Source of the DNA: Syntrophaceae bacterium UBA2208
GTDB taxonomy: Bacteria > Desulfobacterota > BSN033 > UBA1163
Length of the DNA stretch: 19,377 nucleotides
Assembly: GCA_002327885.1 (NCBI GenBank)
Contig: DCUS01000108.1
Coordinates: 33,021-52,397 of the forward strand
Direction: 5' to 3'
Within the stretch, counting starts at the first letter, position 1; each line of letters opens with the position of its first letter. Both the position numbers and the translations under genes were made by a program. Below the pieces are notes generated by a model. The model ran no database searches. It had not been told where the DNA came from and saw only the letters and a list, made by a program, of their open reading frames with translations. Below are positions 1 through 8,109 of this stretch, piece after piece.

Positions 1-51
1 CGAAATCCCCGAGAAAAGAAAACCCGAAACATTAAAATCGAGTGGTCTCAT
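1..51 (-). CDS. argJ: Probable ArgJ (glutamate N-acetyltransferase), N-terminal 17 codons only
   Basis: Seventeen codons run from an ATG at 51 off the left edge of the window, reading MRPLDFNVSGFLFSGIS. A GAGGG Shine-Dalgarno lies just upstream (about 57-62 on the plus strand complement). The G-F-x-F-S-G-I pattern near the N terminus is what ArgJ proteins show just before their K-K-G-x-x-D-L-G-L segment; ArgJ moves the acetyl group from N-acetylornithine to glutamate in arginine synthesis. It follows secA on the same strand after a 175-bp gap holding an AT-rich inverted repeat. The identification rests on very few residues and on the secA-argJ neighbourhood that I recall from deltaproteobacteria, so it is provisional; the start and frame are better supported than the name. 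Confidence 0.55.
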   Translation of the reverse strand, partial: MRPLDFNVSGFLFSGIS

Positions 52-121
52 TTTATTCCCTCATCCTTGATTCTGTGATGTTATGAACCGAATTAATAGG
101 CAGGGGGGTTAATGTCCAATG

Positions 122-218
122 CCAAAGTTTAAAGTTCAAATTAAATTCAAAGTTTAAATGTTAAAAGACCATGGTTTTGTAATTTAACACTCATTTGTCA
201 TTTGAACTTTGATATTTG
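122..218. repeat. AT-rich intergenic inverted repeat, copy 1
   Basis: The secA-argJ gap holds an imperfect inverted repeat made of CAAA/TTTG words. The arm AAAGTTCAAAT (131-141) is the exact reverse complement of ATTTGAACTTT (200-210), which runs directly into TTTGATATTTG (208-218). The same TTTGATATTTG word and its reverse complement bound a second such element between alr and mlaE (10893-10970). The middle portion (about 155-170, read on the minus strand) shares TTTTAACATTTAA with that second copy. No open frame is present. It looks like a dispersed non-coding repeat family, possibly folding in the transcript. Confidence 0.6.
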
Positions 219-226
219 TAATTTTT

Positions 227-2902
227 TTATGCCCTCGTCTCTTCCTCTTTGGGCAGGCAACATCGTTTATACTTCCTCCCGCTCCCGCATGGACAGGGAT
301 CATTACGACCCACCTTTTTTCCATCTCGCCGAACGGTGATCCCCTTGCCGTCTTCTGTCTTTCCGCCTCCGCCCTGGACCAATTCCCCGCGACTCATCAC
401 GAAGGTTTGTTTGCGTTGCATTTTCATTTCTGTTGCTTCCTGCTCCTTAGCGATCTGGACGGCGAAGAGTTTTTCAACCGTATCTTTCTTAATTCTTTCC
501 AGCATCTCAAGAAACATTTTATAGGCCTCTTTTTGATATTCAATAAGAGGGTCCTTCTGCCCATAGCCTCTTAATCCAATTCCTTCCTTCAATTGATCGA
601 TGCCGAGGAGATGGTCCTTCCAATGATAGTCAATGGATTGCAGCATAATCAGCTTTTCCAGATATCGAAGCATCGGTGCTCCGAAATCCTCCTCTTTCCT
701 CTGGTAAATGTCCTTCGCATTCTGAACAACCATTTCTTTCAATAAATTTCGATTGATCCCATTTTCTTCACCCGAAGAGGCTGACCACCTGAAAGAAAAT
801 TGTTGATAAACGGCATCTGAAAGTGATTTTAGATCCCAATCCTCTGGATGATCCTTTTCCCCCATATAGAAATCAATAAGCCCCTCGCTTTGCTCTTCGA
901 TCATCTCCATCACGGGATCTTTCAGATCTTCACTTCCCAGGACCTCCCGTCGTTGGGTATAGATCACCTCTCTCTGTTTGTTCATGACATTATCATATTC
1001 CAACAGGTGTTTCCGGATTTCGAAGTTATGGGCCTCTACTTTCTTCTGAGCGTTCTCAATCGCCTTTGTCACGAGTCCATGCTCGATCGGCTGATCTTCT
1101 TCAATCCCCAATCGATCCATAATATTCGAAATCCTGTCAGAGCCGAAAATCCTCAGGAGGTCATCCTCCAGGGAAAGATAGAAACGAGAGGAACCGGGAT
1201 CGCCCTGTCGGCCGGATCTTCCTCTTAATTGGTTGTCGATTCGCCGGGCTTCATGCCGTTCGGTTCCCAAAACGTGGAGACCCCCCAATTGGATAACCTT
1301 CTCCTTTTCTTTCTGCACAATCTCAAGGGCTTTTTGGTAGGCCTTCTGCATTGCCTCTTCGGTCGGTTCCCCTTCCAGCAGAGTCTTGGCTAAGAATTTC
1401 GAATTTCCACCCAAAAGGATATCTGTTCCTCTTCCAGCCATGTTCGTGGAAATGGTCACTGCCCCCACTCGTCCGGCCTGGGCAATAATTTCGGCTTCTC
1501 TTTCATGATGTTTGGCATTGAGGACGTCGTGCGAAACCCCCTGTTTCTTCAAGAGTTGGCTCAGTCGTTCGGACTTCTCAATAGAGATCGTCCCCACCAG
1601 GACTGGACGCCCTGATTGATGGAGGTCCTTGATTTCCCGGACGACAGCACGAAACTTTTCGTTATCGGTTTTATAAATGACATCGGCGTAATTGGTTCGC
1701 CTCAGGGGCATATTGGTAGGAATGACCACCACATCCAGATTATAAATTTTTCGAAATTCCGCGGCTTCCGTGTCCGCTGTCCCCGTCATCCCGGCCAATT
1801 TTTTATACATTCGGAAATAATTTTGGAAGGTCACCGTAGCCAGGGTTTGATTTTCATTTTCAATTTTTACATTTTCCTTGGCTTCCACGGCCTGATGGAG
1901 TCCATCGCTCCACCTCCTCCCCGGCATCAGCCTTCCCGTAAATTCATCGACAATAATGACCTGCCCATCTTTGACCATGTAGTCCACATCTCTTTTGAAA
2001 AGCGTATGGGCTCTCAACCCCTGATTCACATGATGAAGAATCTCAATATTTCTGGGATCATAGAGGTTTTCGACATGGATCAATTTTTCGACGTGAGCCA
2101 CTCCCTCTTCCGTCAAAAAGGCCGTATGACTTTTTTCTTCCAGCTGATAATCTTTCCCCTGCCTCAATGAGGGGATGATGCGATTAATTTTGTAGTATTT
2201 ATCAGTTGATTCTTCCGCAGGGCCGGAGATGATGAGAGGCGTCCTCGCCTCATCAATCAGGATACTATCCACCTCGTCGACAATGGCGTAGTTCTGCTCC
2301 CGCTGAACATAATCTTCGAGAGCAAATTTCATATTATCCCGGAGGTAGTCAAAACCAAATTCATTATTGGTCCCGTATGTGATATCACAGGCATAGGCTT
2401 TCTTTCTTTCCTGATCGTTCAGTTCGTGGAGGATGACCCCTACGGAAAGGCCCAAGAACCGATAGATCACTCCCATCCATTCGCTATCCCTTCTGGCCAG
2501 ATAATCGTTTACCGTGACAATATGGACACCCTTCCCTTCAAGAGAGTTCAAATAAGCGGGCAAGGTGGAGACCAGGGTCTTCCCTTCACCGGTTGCCATT
2601 TCAGCGATCTTGCCTTCATGGAGGACAATCCCCCCTATCAACTGGACGTCATAATGTCTCTCTCCAAGGGTTCGTTTTGCTGCCTCGCGGACGACCGCGA
2701 AAGCCTCGGGGAGGACCTCTTCTAATAATTCCCCGCGCGCTATCCGTCCTTTAAATTCAAGGGTTTTATCTCGAAGTTGATCGTCACTCAGGGGACCGAT
2801 GTCCGGCTCAAATCGGTTGATTTTCTCGATAAGGGGCTGAATCCTTTTTAATTCCCTCTCATTCTTGCTCCCCACGATTTTCTTGATCAGTGACCCAATC
2901 AT
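227..2902 (-). CDS. secA: Preprotein translocase ATPase SecA
   Basis: SecA is the ATP-driven motor that pushes unfolded preproteins through SecYEG. The 891-residue product has the usual length. Visible marks are the Walker A segment MATGEGKT (about residues 102-109), the Walker B/DEAD-type DEVDSILIDEART (209-221), the helicase segment GRAGRGTDI-like MAGRGTDILLGG, GRSGRQGDPG, and a C-terminal SEC-C zinc tail with CPCGSG...CC that binds SecB or ribosomes in the family. I chose the ATG at 2902 because the protein then begins MIGSLIKKIVGS, typical of SecA; a GTG four codons upstream is possible but sits directly on the GAGGAG ribosome site. It has its own promoter, and a terminator insulates it from the upstream M23 gene. 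All key motifs are intact. Confidence 0.98.
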   Translation of the reverse strand: MIGSLIKKIVGSKNERELKRIQPLIEKINRFEPDIGPLSDDQLRDKTLEFKGRIARGELLEEVLPEAFAVVREAAKRTLGERHYDVQLIGGIVLHEGKIAEMATGEGKTLVSTLPAYLNSLEGKGVHIVTVNDYLARRDSEWMGVIYRFLGLSVGVILHELNDQERKKAYACDITYGTNNEFGFDYLRDNMKFALEDYVQREQNYAIVDEVDSILIDEARTPLIISGPAEESTDKYYKINRIIPSLRQGKDYQLEEKSHTAFLTEEGVAHVEKLIHVENLYDPRNIEILHHVNQGLRAHTLFKRDVDYMVKDGQVIIVDEFTGRLMPGRRWSDGLHQAVEAKENVKIENENQTLATVTFQNYFRMYKKLAGMTGTADTEAAEFRKIYNLDVVVIPTNMPLRRTNYADVIYKTDNEKFRAVVREIKDLHQSGRPVLVGTISIEKSERLSQLLKKQGVSHDVLNAKHHEREAEIIAQAGRVGAVTISTNMAGRGTDILLGGNSKFLAKTLLEGEPTEEAMQKAYQKALEIVQKEKEKVIQLGGLHVLGTERHEARRIDNQLRGRSGRQGDPGSSRFYLSLEDDLLRIFGSDRISNIMDRLGIEEDQPIEHGLVTKAIENAQKKVEAHNFEIRKHLLEYDNVMNKQREVIYTQRREVLGSEDLKDPVMEMIEEQSEGLIDFYMGEKDHPEDWDLKSLSDAVYQQFSFRWSASSGEENGINRNLLKEMVVQNAKDIYQRKEEDFGAPMLRYLEKLIMLQSIDYHWKDHLLGIDQLKEGIGLRGYGQKDPLIEYQKEAYKMFLEMLERIKKDTVEKLFAVQIAKEQEATEMKMQRKQTFVMSRGELVQGGGGKTEDGKGITVRRDGKKVGRNDPCPCGSGRKYKRCCLPKEEETRA

Positions 2903-2943
2903 AAAACAATCCACTCCTCTAACTTCTTCTATAATGTTTAAAA

Positions 2944-2972
2944 ATTATATAACGGATGGCACGGGGTTTCAA
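2944..2972 (-). promoter_or_regulatory. Sigma70-type promoter of secA
   Basis: On the minus strand TTGAAA (2972-2967) and TATAAT (2949-2944) are separated by exactly 17 bases. The -10 matches consensus fully and the -35 at five of six positions. It lies between the terminator of the upstream gene and the secA start about 40 bases downstream, so secA is expected to have its own transcript. Confidence 0.8.
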
Positions 2973-2983
2973 TATCTAAAAGA

Positions 2984-3020
2984 AAAAGGCCCGATGCTGA
3001 ACCGCTTCATCGGGCCTTTT
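2984..3020 (-). terminator. Rho-independent terminator after the M23 peptidase gene
   Basis: A perfect 13-bp stem (2984-2996 with 3008-3020; core GGCCCGATG/CATCGGGCC flanked by AAAA/TTTT) encloses an 11-base loop. Reading the minus strand it follows the M23 stop codon by about 20 bases and is followed by TTTTTCTTTT. The A/T flanks make it partly symmetric, but there is no plus-strand gene here to terminate. Confidence 0.9.
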
Positions 3021-3041
3021 CGATCTGTTTGAACCGTTCAA

Positions 3042-3950
3042 TCAGTTTAAAATATATCTCATCGGGTTGAGCGGAATGCCATTCAACCTGACCTCATAAT
3101 GAAGATGGGGTCCTGTTGTTTTTCCGGTATTTCCCAACTCCGCAATTTTATCGCCTCGTTTAACTTTTTGACCCACCCGAACCAAAGCCTTATTAAGATG
3201 ACTGTAACGAGTGATCATCCCAAATCCATGAGAAATCACTATTATCTTTCCATGAGCCCAGTCACTCCCGACATCTGAAATAATCCCATCGGCGGTGGCC
3301 ATCACAGGGGTTCCTATTCGATTTGAAATGTCGAGTCCCTCATGCATTTGGGTTAAACCCGTAAAGGGGTTACTCCGAAAACCAAAACCCGATGTCACCC
3401 AACCCATCACTGGCCAGACGGAGGGGGTGTGAACCAATACCTCCTTTTTGGCCTGTAAAAGTTTTTCGAGTTCGGAAAGACTTTCTTCCCTGGACATGGC
3501 CTCTGAACGGAGACGCTCAATATCTGTTTTCATCTGTAGTACCAATCCCTTCTCGTCTTTCTCAGCCTTTAACTTATCCCGAATATCAGAGGGGGATGGG
3601 CCTCCCATTCCTATAAAGGATGCCGGTTCATGTCCTTTTTCCAGATTGGCAATGATCCGAATCTTCTTGTCGAAATCCTTCAGCCTGGAAAGTTGACTTT
3701 CCAGGTCTTCTATCTTGGATGAGAAAAAATGTATTTTGGACCGCTGCTCCTGAGTTTCATGTCGTAATTGACCCAATTCAAAGGTTTTCTTTCTGACCTG
3801 AATATAATCACAAAAGAAGAAAATGGTAGAAAGCAGTCCAAAACTTAAGAGATAAAGTCCAATCTTAAAGGTCTTTTTATGTATACGGAGATGTCGGGTT
3901 TTGGAAGACTTCTGGCCAAAGATAAGCACATTGAAATAATCTTTATCCAA
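3042..3950 (-). CDS. Membrane-anchored M23 (LytM-type) peptidase with coiled coil
   Basis: This 302-residue protein is a predicted zinc endopeptidase of peptidoglycan cross-links. A basic N terminus is followed by one membrane helix (about 29-47), two heptad-like charged stretches predicted as coiled coil (about 55-95 and 125-170), and a C-terminal LytM domain (about 180-302). The zinc ligands appear complete: H203 and D207 in MHEGLD, and H284 in GPHLHYE, with H251 and H282 as catalytic histidines. The start is TTG, chosen because AAGGAGG lies five bases upstream, an unusually strong site. It is transcribed from its own promoter and ends at a strong terminator before secA. With all ligands present it may be an active hydrolase rather than an EnvC/NlpD-type activator. 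Its substrate cannot be read from sequence. Confidence 0.9.
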   Translation of the reverse strand: MDKDYFNVLIFGQKSSKTRHLRIHKKTFKIGLYLLSFGLLSTIFFFCDYIQVRKKTFELGQLRHETQEQRSKIHFFSSKIEDLESQLSRLKDFDKKIRIIANLEKGHEPASFIGMGGPSPSDIRDKLKAEKDEKGLVLQMKTDIERLRSEAMSREESLSELEKLLQAKKEVLVHTPSVWPVMGWVTSGFGFRSNPFTGLTQMHEGLDISNRIGTPVMATADGIISDVGSDWAHGKIIVISHGFGMITRYSHLNKALVRVGQKVKRGDKIAELGNTGKTTGPHLHYEVRLNGIPLNPMRYILN

Positions 3951-3989
3951 AATTACCTCCTTGTTTCACCCCATTTTGAAAGCCTTATT

Positions 3990-4019
3990 TTAATACCAGA
4001 CTTAAGATTCCTATGTCAA
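3990..4019 (-). promoter_or_regulatory. Sigma70-type promoter of the M23 peptidase gene
   Basis: On the minus strand a consensus TTGACA (4019-4014) is followed after 18 bases by TATTAA (3995-3990). An A-rich run (complement of 4020-4028) sits just upstream of the -35, as in UP elements. The gene's TTG start is about 40 bases downstream. Confidence 0.7.
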
Positions 4020-4106
4020 GTTTTTTTTGGCTTTTGTAACCCCTCTGTGACAAGACGCTGAACCCAGACTAATGATCGGTATAAAGGGAATTTGATTAGA
4101 ATTTTG

Positions 4107-5492
4107 TCAATGTCCGCTGATTAACAAATCTTTCACCAATAAGCTCGGTGCTCCGACTCCTCCTAAAAATCTGAAGTCGTCCCCTACTGCGACAACCTTT
4201 CGGAAGAGTTCGAAGAGATTCCCGGCGATGGCCACGGATTTCACCGGATGGACCTTCTCTCCTTTTTCGATCCAGGCCCCTGAACATCCAAGAGAAAAAT
4301 CTCCCGAGATGGGGTCTATGGTGTGGAGACCCATCACCTCTTCCACGACCAATCCCCGTGAAAGGTTTTCCACCATTTTGGAAAAAGAAAGCTCCCCAGG
4401 CTCAATAAAAAAGTTTGAGATTCCAATCCCGGGGGGCGACTTGATGCCATAGCGCCGGCTGTTTCCTGTGGATGCCACACGTAACTCGGGAGAGGATAGA
4501 TTCTGGCGATTGGCCCAATATCGGTCATATAAATAACCCATGACCTCACCTTGAATCACTAAGGATGTCCTTTGACTTGGCATCCCTTCCCCATCGATGG
4601 GAGCGGTTGAAATTCCTTTTGGATGAAGTCCGTCATCTATAATGGTGAGGAGGGGAGAAAAATATCTTTCTCCCTGTTTTCCCTTTAAGGGTGACTTCCC
4701 TTTTTGAACCTGGTCCGCCAAAAAGGAGTGGGCGAGGATTGATAAAAATTCTGAAGCGATTTGATTCCGGAGGAGAACCGGATAGACTCCCGTTGGAATC
4801 CTCTTCCCCCCCAAACTTTCCAATGCCTTCCTGCCGGCAGACCGCCCCACTCTCTCCACATCAAGATCATTAAGAAAACGGCTTACATCGAAATCCCATC
4901 CCACTTCTGATTCTCCTGATTCCTCGGCAACTGCGGTGACACTGACCGAGGCGAGGCTATGGTCGTATGAAAATTTCATTCCATTCGAATTTATCAGGGT
5001 GGTTCTGGAGAGAACTTCCTGGTAAGCGGCTTTCCTCACCTTTTTAATCCTCTCTGTGTCTACGGACCTGGCCGATTCTTCTAAACATTTTGCCTTATCG
5101 ATCTTTACCTTCTCTGAAATCTTTTCCAATGACTCATCAAAAATGGGGAGACTCGGGGGAAAAGCTTTAATAAAGGGTGATAAATCGAAGCAAGGATCTG
5201 CAGAAGCCACCTTGGCTCCCTGGATAGCCCCTTCTATCATCCGGTCCAGTTCAGCTAAAAAATTCTGTCTGACGGGATGCGAAGGGTTCGAAAAGGTCAT
5301 GTAAGAAAAACCCATGCGTTGATGATTTAAAATACGAAAAGCCATTCCTAAGTAGCTGGAAGTTTGCAAGGTTTCAATATTTCCCTCCTTCGACTCAATG
5401 TCGAAATGGGAAGATTGATCGAAATAAATTTCATGCCCGTCAACGGATTTCCTGCCGAGAATTGTTAAGGCCTGGTCGATTATTTCATCCAT
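4107..5492 (-). CDS. pmbA: PmbA/TldE family protein (inactive-subunit type of the TldD/TldE protease)
   Basis: TldE/PmbA pairs with TldD to form a cytoplasmic metalloprotease that unwinds and degrades peptides; in the family, TldD carries the zinc HExxxH and TldE does not. The 461-residue product shows the family pattern: an N-terminal domain, then A-L-E-S-L-G-x-x-x-x-P-T-G-V-Y-P-V-L-L (about 223-241), L-A-H-S-F-L-A-D-Q-V (253-262), and the C-terminal G-D-F-S-L-G-C-S-G-A-W-I-E-K-G-E (397-412). No HExxxH is present, which supports TldE over TldD. I start it at ATG 5492, leaving a 76-bp gap from fabH; an upstream in-frame extension would overlap the fabH end and lacks family similarity. AAGGA lies 10 bases upstream. 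No tldD is in this window. Confidence 0.9.
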   Translation of the reverse strand: MDEIIDQALTILGRKSVDGHEIYFDQSSHFDIESKEGNIETLQTSSYLGMAFRILNHQRMGFSYMTFSNPSHPVRQNFLAELDRMIEGAIQGAKVASADPCFDLSPFIKAFPPSLPIFDESLEKISEKVKIDKAKCLEESARSVDTERIKKVRKAAYQEVLSRTTLINSNGMKFSYDHSLASVSVTAVAEESGESEVGWDFDVSRFLNDLDVERVGRSAGRKALESLGGKRIPTGVYPVLLRNQIASEFLSILAHSFLADQVQKGKSPLKGKQGERYFSPLLTIIDDGLHPKGISTAPIDGEGMPSQRTSLVIQGEVMGYLYDRYWANRQNLSSPELRVASTGNSRRYGIKSPPGIGISNFFIEPGELSFSKMVENLSRGLVVEEVMGLHTIDPISGDFSLGCSGAWIEKGEKVHPVKSVAIAGNLFELFRKVVAVGDDFRFLGGVGAPSLLVKDLLISGH

Positions 5493-5568
5493 AAAAATTC
5501 CGTCCTTCGTTACTTCTTGATTCCGAACGAAATTCTTAAACTTTAAACTCTTCGTTGAACCCATTCCA

Positions 5569-6600
5569 TTACCATCGAATGAGGCTGCTCGCCCAGGTGA
5601 GACCTCCGCCGAATGCTGTGAGGACAATCAAATCCCCCTTTTGGATCGATCCATTCCGGACCGCTTCATCCAGGGCGATGGGGATGGTTGCCGAAGAGAT
5701 GTTTCCGTACTTCTCAATGGTGAGATAGACTTTTTCAACAGGGACATCCAGCCGCCTGGCTACCTGCTGAAGCATGCGCAGATTGGCCTGATGAGGGATG
5801 ATCCACTTAACATCGGAGATTTCGACGTTATTAAAGGCAGCGGCTTCTTCAGCCGCCTCTGCGAATCGCTTTACGGCCACCCGGACGGATTCATTGGCTT
5901 TAATCATCCTCAGGGTATGAAGTTTCCTGTCAACACTTTCATAGGAAATAGGGGTGGTCTTTGAACCGCCACCCGGGAGAAGCAAGTTTTCACCGTTTGC
6001 CCCATCCGTATGGATATGGATGGAAAGGACTTCACTCATCGCCCTTCCTTTTTCTTGCAAGGGTTCGCTCTTCGAAGACGAAGAGAACGAACGAAGGATC
6101 ACCGCGCCTGCTCCGTCCCCCCAAAGGATGCAACTTTCTCGATCTGTCCAATCGAGGGTCCGGCTCATAATTTCTACGGACGCAACCAGGGCCGTTCTAT
6201 AAGTTCCCGTTTTGAGATACTGCTCGGCAACGGAAAGACCGAATACGAAGCCACTGCATGCTGCGGTAACATCAAAAGAGACCGCCTTCTCCGCGCCCAA
6301 TTTTGCCTCCAACCAGTTGGCCCCGGAAGGGCAGGCAGTATCCGGCGTCATTGTGGTCAAGATGATGAGATCTATCTCCCCGATAGAAACCCCTGCCATT
6401 TCCATGGCCTTCAGGGAAGCCTCTTTGGCAAGGTCAGAAGCATTGACATCCGGCGCCGCAATTCTTCTTTCCTTAATCCCGGTCCTTTTGTAAATCCATT
6501 CGTCATCGGTGCTTAAAATCTTTTCAAGATCAAAATTGGTAAGGACCCTCTCCGGAAGAAACGAACCGGTCCCCAATATAGCGATCCTCTTGCCCTCCAT
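5569..6600 (-). CDS. fabH: Beta-ketoacyl-ACP synthase III (FabH)
   Basis: FabH starts type II fatty-acid synthesis by condensing an acyl-CoA, usually acetyl-CoA, with malonyl-ACP. The catalytic triad is complete in the 343-residue product: Cys115 in TAACSGF, His270 in IPHQAN and Asn300 in YGNISSATIP. The GDGAGAV segment (161-167) and the C-terminal GGGLTWAS are also typical. The start is ATG 6600, with GAAGGAG seven bases upstream. The open frame of the preceding repeat protein runs 71 bases into the fabH coding region in another frame. Position between a lipid-transport operon and envelope genes fits a membrane-biogenesis transcript. Confidence 0.96.
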   Translation of the reverse strand: MEGKRIAILGTGSFLPERVLTNFDLEKILSTDDEWIYKRTGIKERRIAAPDVNASDLAKEASLKAMEMAGVSIGEIDLIILTTMTPDTACPSGANWLEAKLGAEKAVSFDVTAACSGFVFGLSVAEQYLKTGTYRTALVASVEIMSRTLDWTDRESCILWGDGAGAVILRSFSSSSKSEPLQEKGRAMSEVLSIHIHTDGANGENLLLPGGGSKTTPISYESVDRKLHTLRMIKANESVRVAVKRFAEAAEEAAAFNNVEISDVKWIIPHQANLRMLQQVARRLDVPVEKVYLTIEKYGNISSATIPIALDEAVRNGSIQKGDLIVLTAFGGGLTWASSLIRW

Positions 6601-8077
6601 CACCAAACTCCTTCTGCATGAATTTAGAATGGTCACTTCTTTGATGAGGCCAACGAATACGAAAAGGAAGGTATAAAACCCTAAGATCTGCAGTCTCCCG
6701 GTTGCTTTGATACCGAACGAGACTCTTGAGCAGGGAGACCGTCTTCCTCCCCTCCCCTTTTTTAACTCCGATCAGGTGGGCGACCTCCCAAAAATCCAAT
6801 CCTTCTTTCTCAATTCTTTTATAAAAACCCCAGAGGAAATCGGTTTCCTTCCCTTTCTGGGGGTCCTTCTCCCAGCGAAAGACACGGAACAGTGGAAAGA
6901 GATTCCTTTCGAATCCTTCGTCCTTAAATGGAAAAAGATAGAGAAAGGAGAAGGTGATACGACCTGTGGATTCCCTTTCATAATCAAAAAAAGGCCAAAT
7001 TCGAATAGTACTCTCCTTTTTAACGCCTTGGCGATCTTCTCCTGACCGGATTCGAATAAGAAGAAGGATGCGATGGGTCCTTTCTTCAGTTTCACTCATC
7101 TGATCCTCTTCCCATTGATACAGAGGGTAGAGAACAAAGATCCTTTTCAGATCCCCTTCCTTTTCCTTATACCCATAGAAAGGAAAGAATTTTATCCCAT
7201 AAAGTTTCTCCCCCTGCAAAGATTGATAAAAAGGCCAAGGGAGGTCCAACTGCTCAAAACCCGTCAGTCGATCTCTGGCGTAAGAGAAAAAAGGCCAGAG
7301 AAGAGTCTTGCTTTCGAAATGATTTGATTCTTTTGAAAGATAGAAAGGAAAGATCATCCTTTCTTCGACGGGGTCCTCCGTATCCATTCCGGTCGTCTGC
7401 TTTAAAAAGACAGGCCATAATAAGAATTCCGATTTTGAGATCCCGAATGTTTCACGACGACCGTAAATAGGCCAAAAGCGAAACCCCTTCTTTTTTTCAC
7501 CCTCGATGAAAGAGAAAAAAGGCCAAAACAGATTGGTGGTATGAAAGCCTTCGGATATTGTTCGACTGTAGATTGGCCAGAAATAGAAGCGGATTTCTTC
7601 TTTTCCATAGCGGTTTAAAAGAGAACCATAAAAAGGAAAGAACCCGAAATATTCTTCCCCCTCTTCTGTTTCTCCAATAAAGAAAGGGAAAAGCTGGAAA
7701 TCCCATTTCTTCTTACCATCAAAGTTTTCCTCTCGAAAAAGGGAAATGAGAGCGAAATAACCCTTTTTATCGCCATCTCTCACCTGATATTTTCCTAAAG
7801 GGTAGACATACTCCAATCTCCGGAGAGATTCTTTCTCATCATCCGTCCAGTAAAGAAGGGGCCGAATTCCCCATTGCCTTTGTTGGGGATCTTTCTTCCA
7901 TGAAAAGAAGGGACCCAATCCCTGTATCTCTTTAGTCCCTTCAATCGGATCGGAAAAATATTGAAAGAGTGGCCAAAAATTGAGGGAATATGGCCTTTCC
8001 TCTCCTAAGGAAACAAAAGGATGGAAACAGAAGAGCACAAAAAAAGTCAATAAAAAAAGTATCTTTCGGATGGCCAT
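6530..8077 (-). CDS. Secreted protein of about 20 tandem W/F-P-F-F/Y repeats, function unknown
   Basis: I do not recognise a named family. The 515-residue product begins with a signal peptide (about 1-24, likely cut after VSLG). The rest repeats a short aromatic strand of the form [FWL][WF]P[FIVL][FY], followed by a charged turn rich in E, K, R and G. The repeat prolines fall near 36, 56, 73, 93, 131, 148, 168, 186, 203, 222, 244, 262, 282, 299, 318, 362, 383 and 395; the gaps at 93-131 and 318-362 hold one degenerate copy each (near 112 and 340). Spacing is mostly 17-22 residues. This suggests a beta-rich solenoid or outer-membrane barrel (inference). The gene follows mlaD by 32 bp and has no clear Shine-Dalgarno. 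After about residue 465 the repeat pattern is lost, and the frame overlaps fabH by 71 bases, so the true C terminus may be earlier. Confidence 0.85.
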   Translation of the reverse strand: MAIRKILFLLTFFVLFCFHPFVSLGEERPYSLNFWPLFQYFSDPIEGTKEIQGLGPFFSWKKDPQQRQWGIRPLLYWTDDEKESLRRLEYVYPLGKYQVRDGDKKGYFALISLFREENFDGKKKWDFQLFPFFIGETEEGEEYFGFFPFYGSLLNRYGKEEIRFYFWPIYSRTISEGFHTTNLFWPFFSFIEGEKKKGFRFWPIYGRRETFGISKSEFLLWPVFLKQTTGMDTEDPVEERMIFPFYLSKESNHFESKTLLWPFFSYARDRLTGFEQLDLPWPFYQSLQGEKLYGIKFFPFYGYKEKEGDLKRIFVLYPLYQWEEDQMSETEERTHRILLLIRIRSGEDRQGVKKESTIRIWPFFDYERESTGRITFSFLYLFPFKDEGFERNLFPLFRVFRWEKDPQKGKETDFLWGFYKRIEKEGLDFWEVAHLIGVKKGEGRKTVSLLKSLVRYQSNRETADLRVLYLPFRIRWPHQRSDHSKFMQKEFGDGGQEDRYIGDRFVSSGEGPYQF

Positions 8078-8109
8078 GCGTCATTTAAGATAAAAAATAG
8101 AATAAAAAA

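Noticed and set aside
1616..2170. A 184-codon plus-strand frame opposite secA
   Set aside because: secA is conserved through this whole region, so the opposite frame is a by-product.
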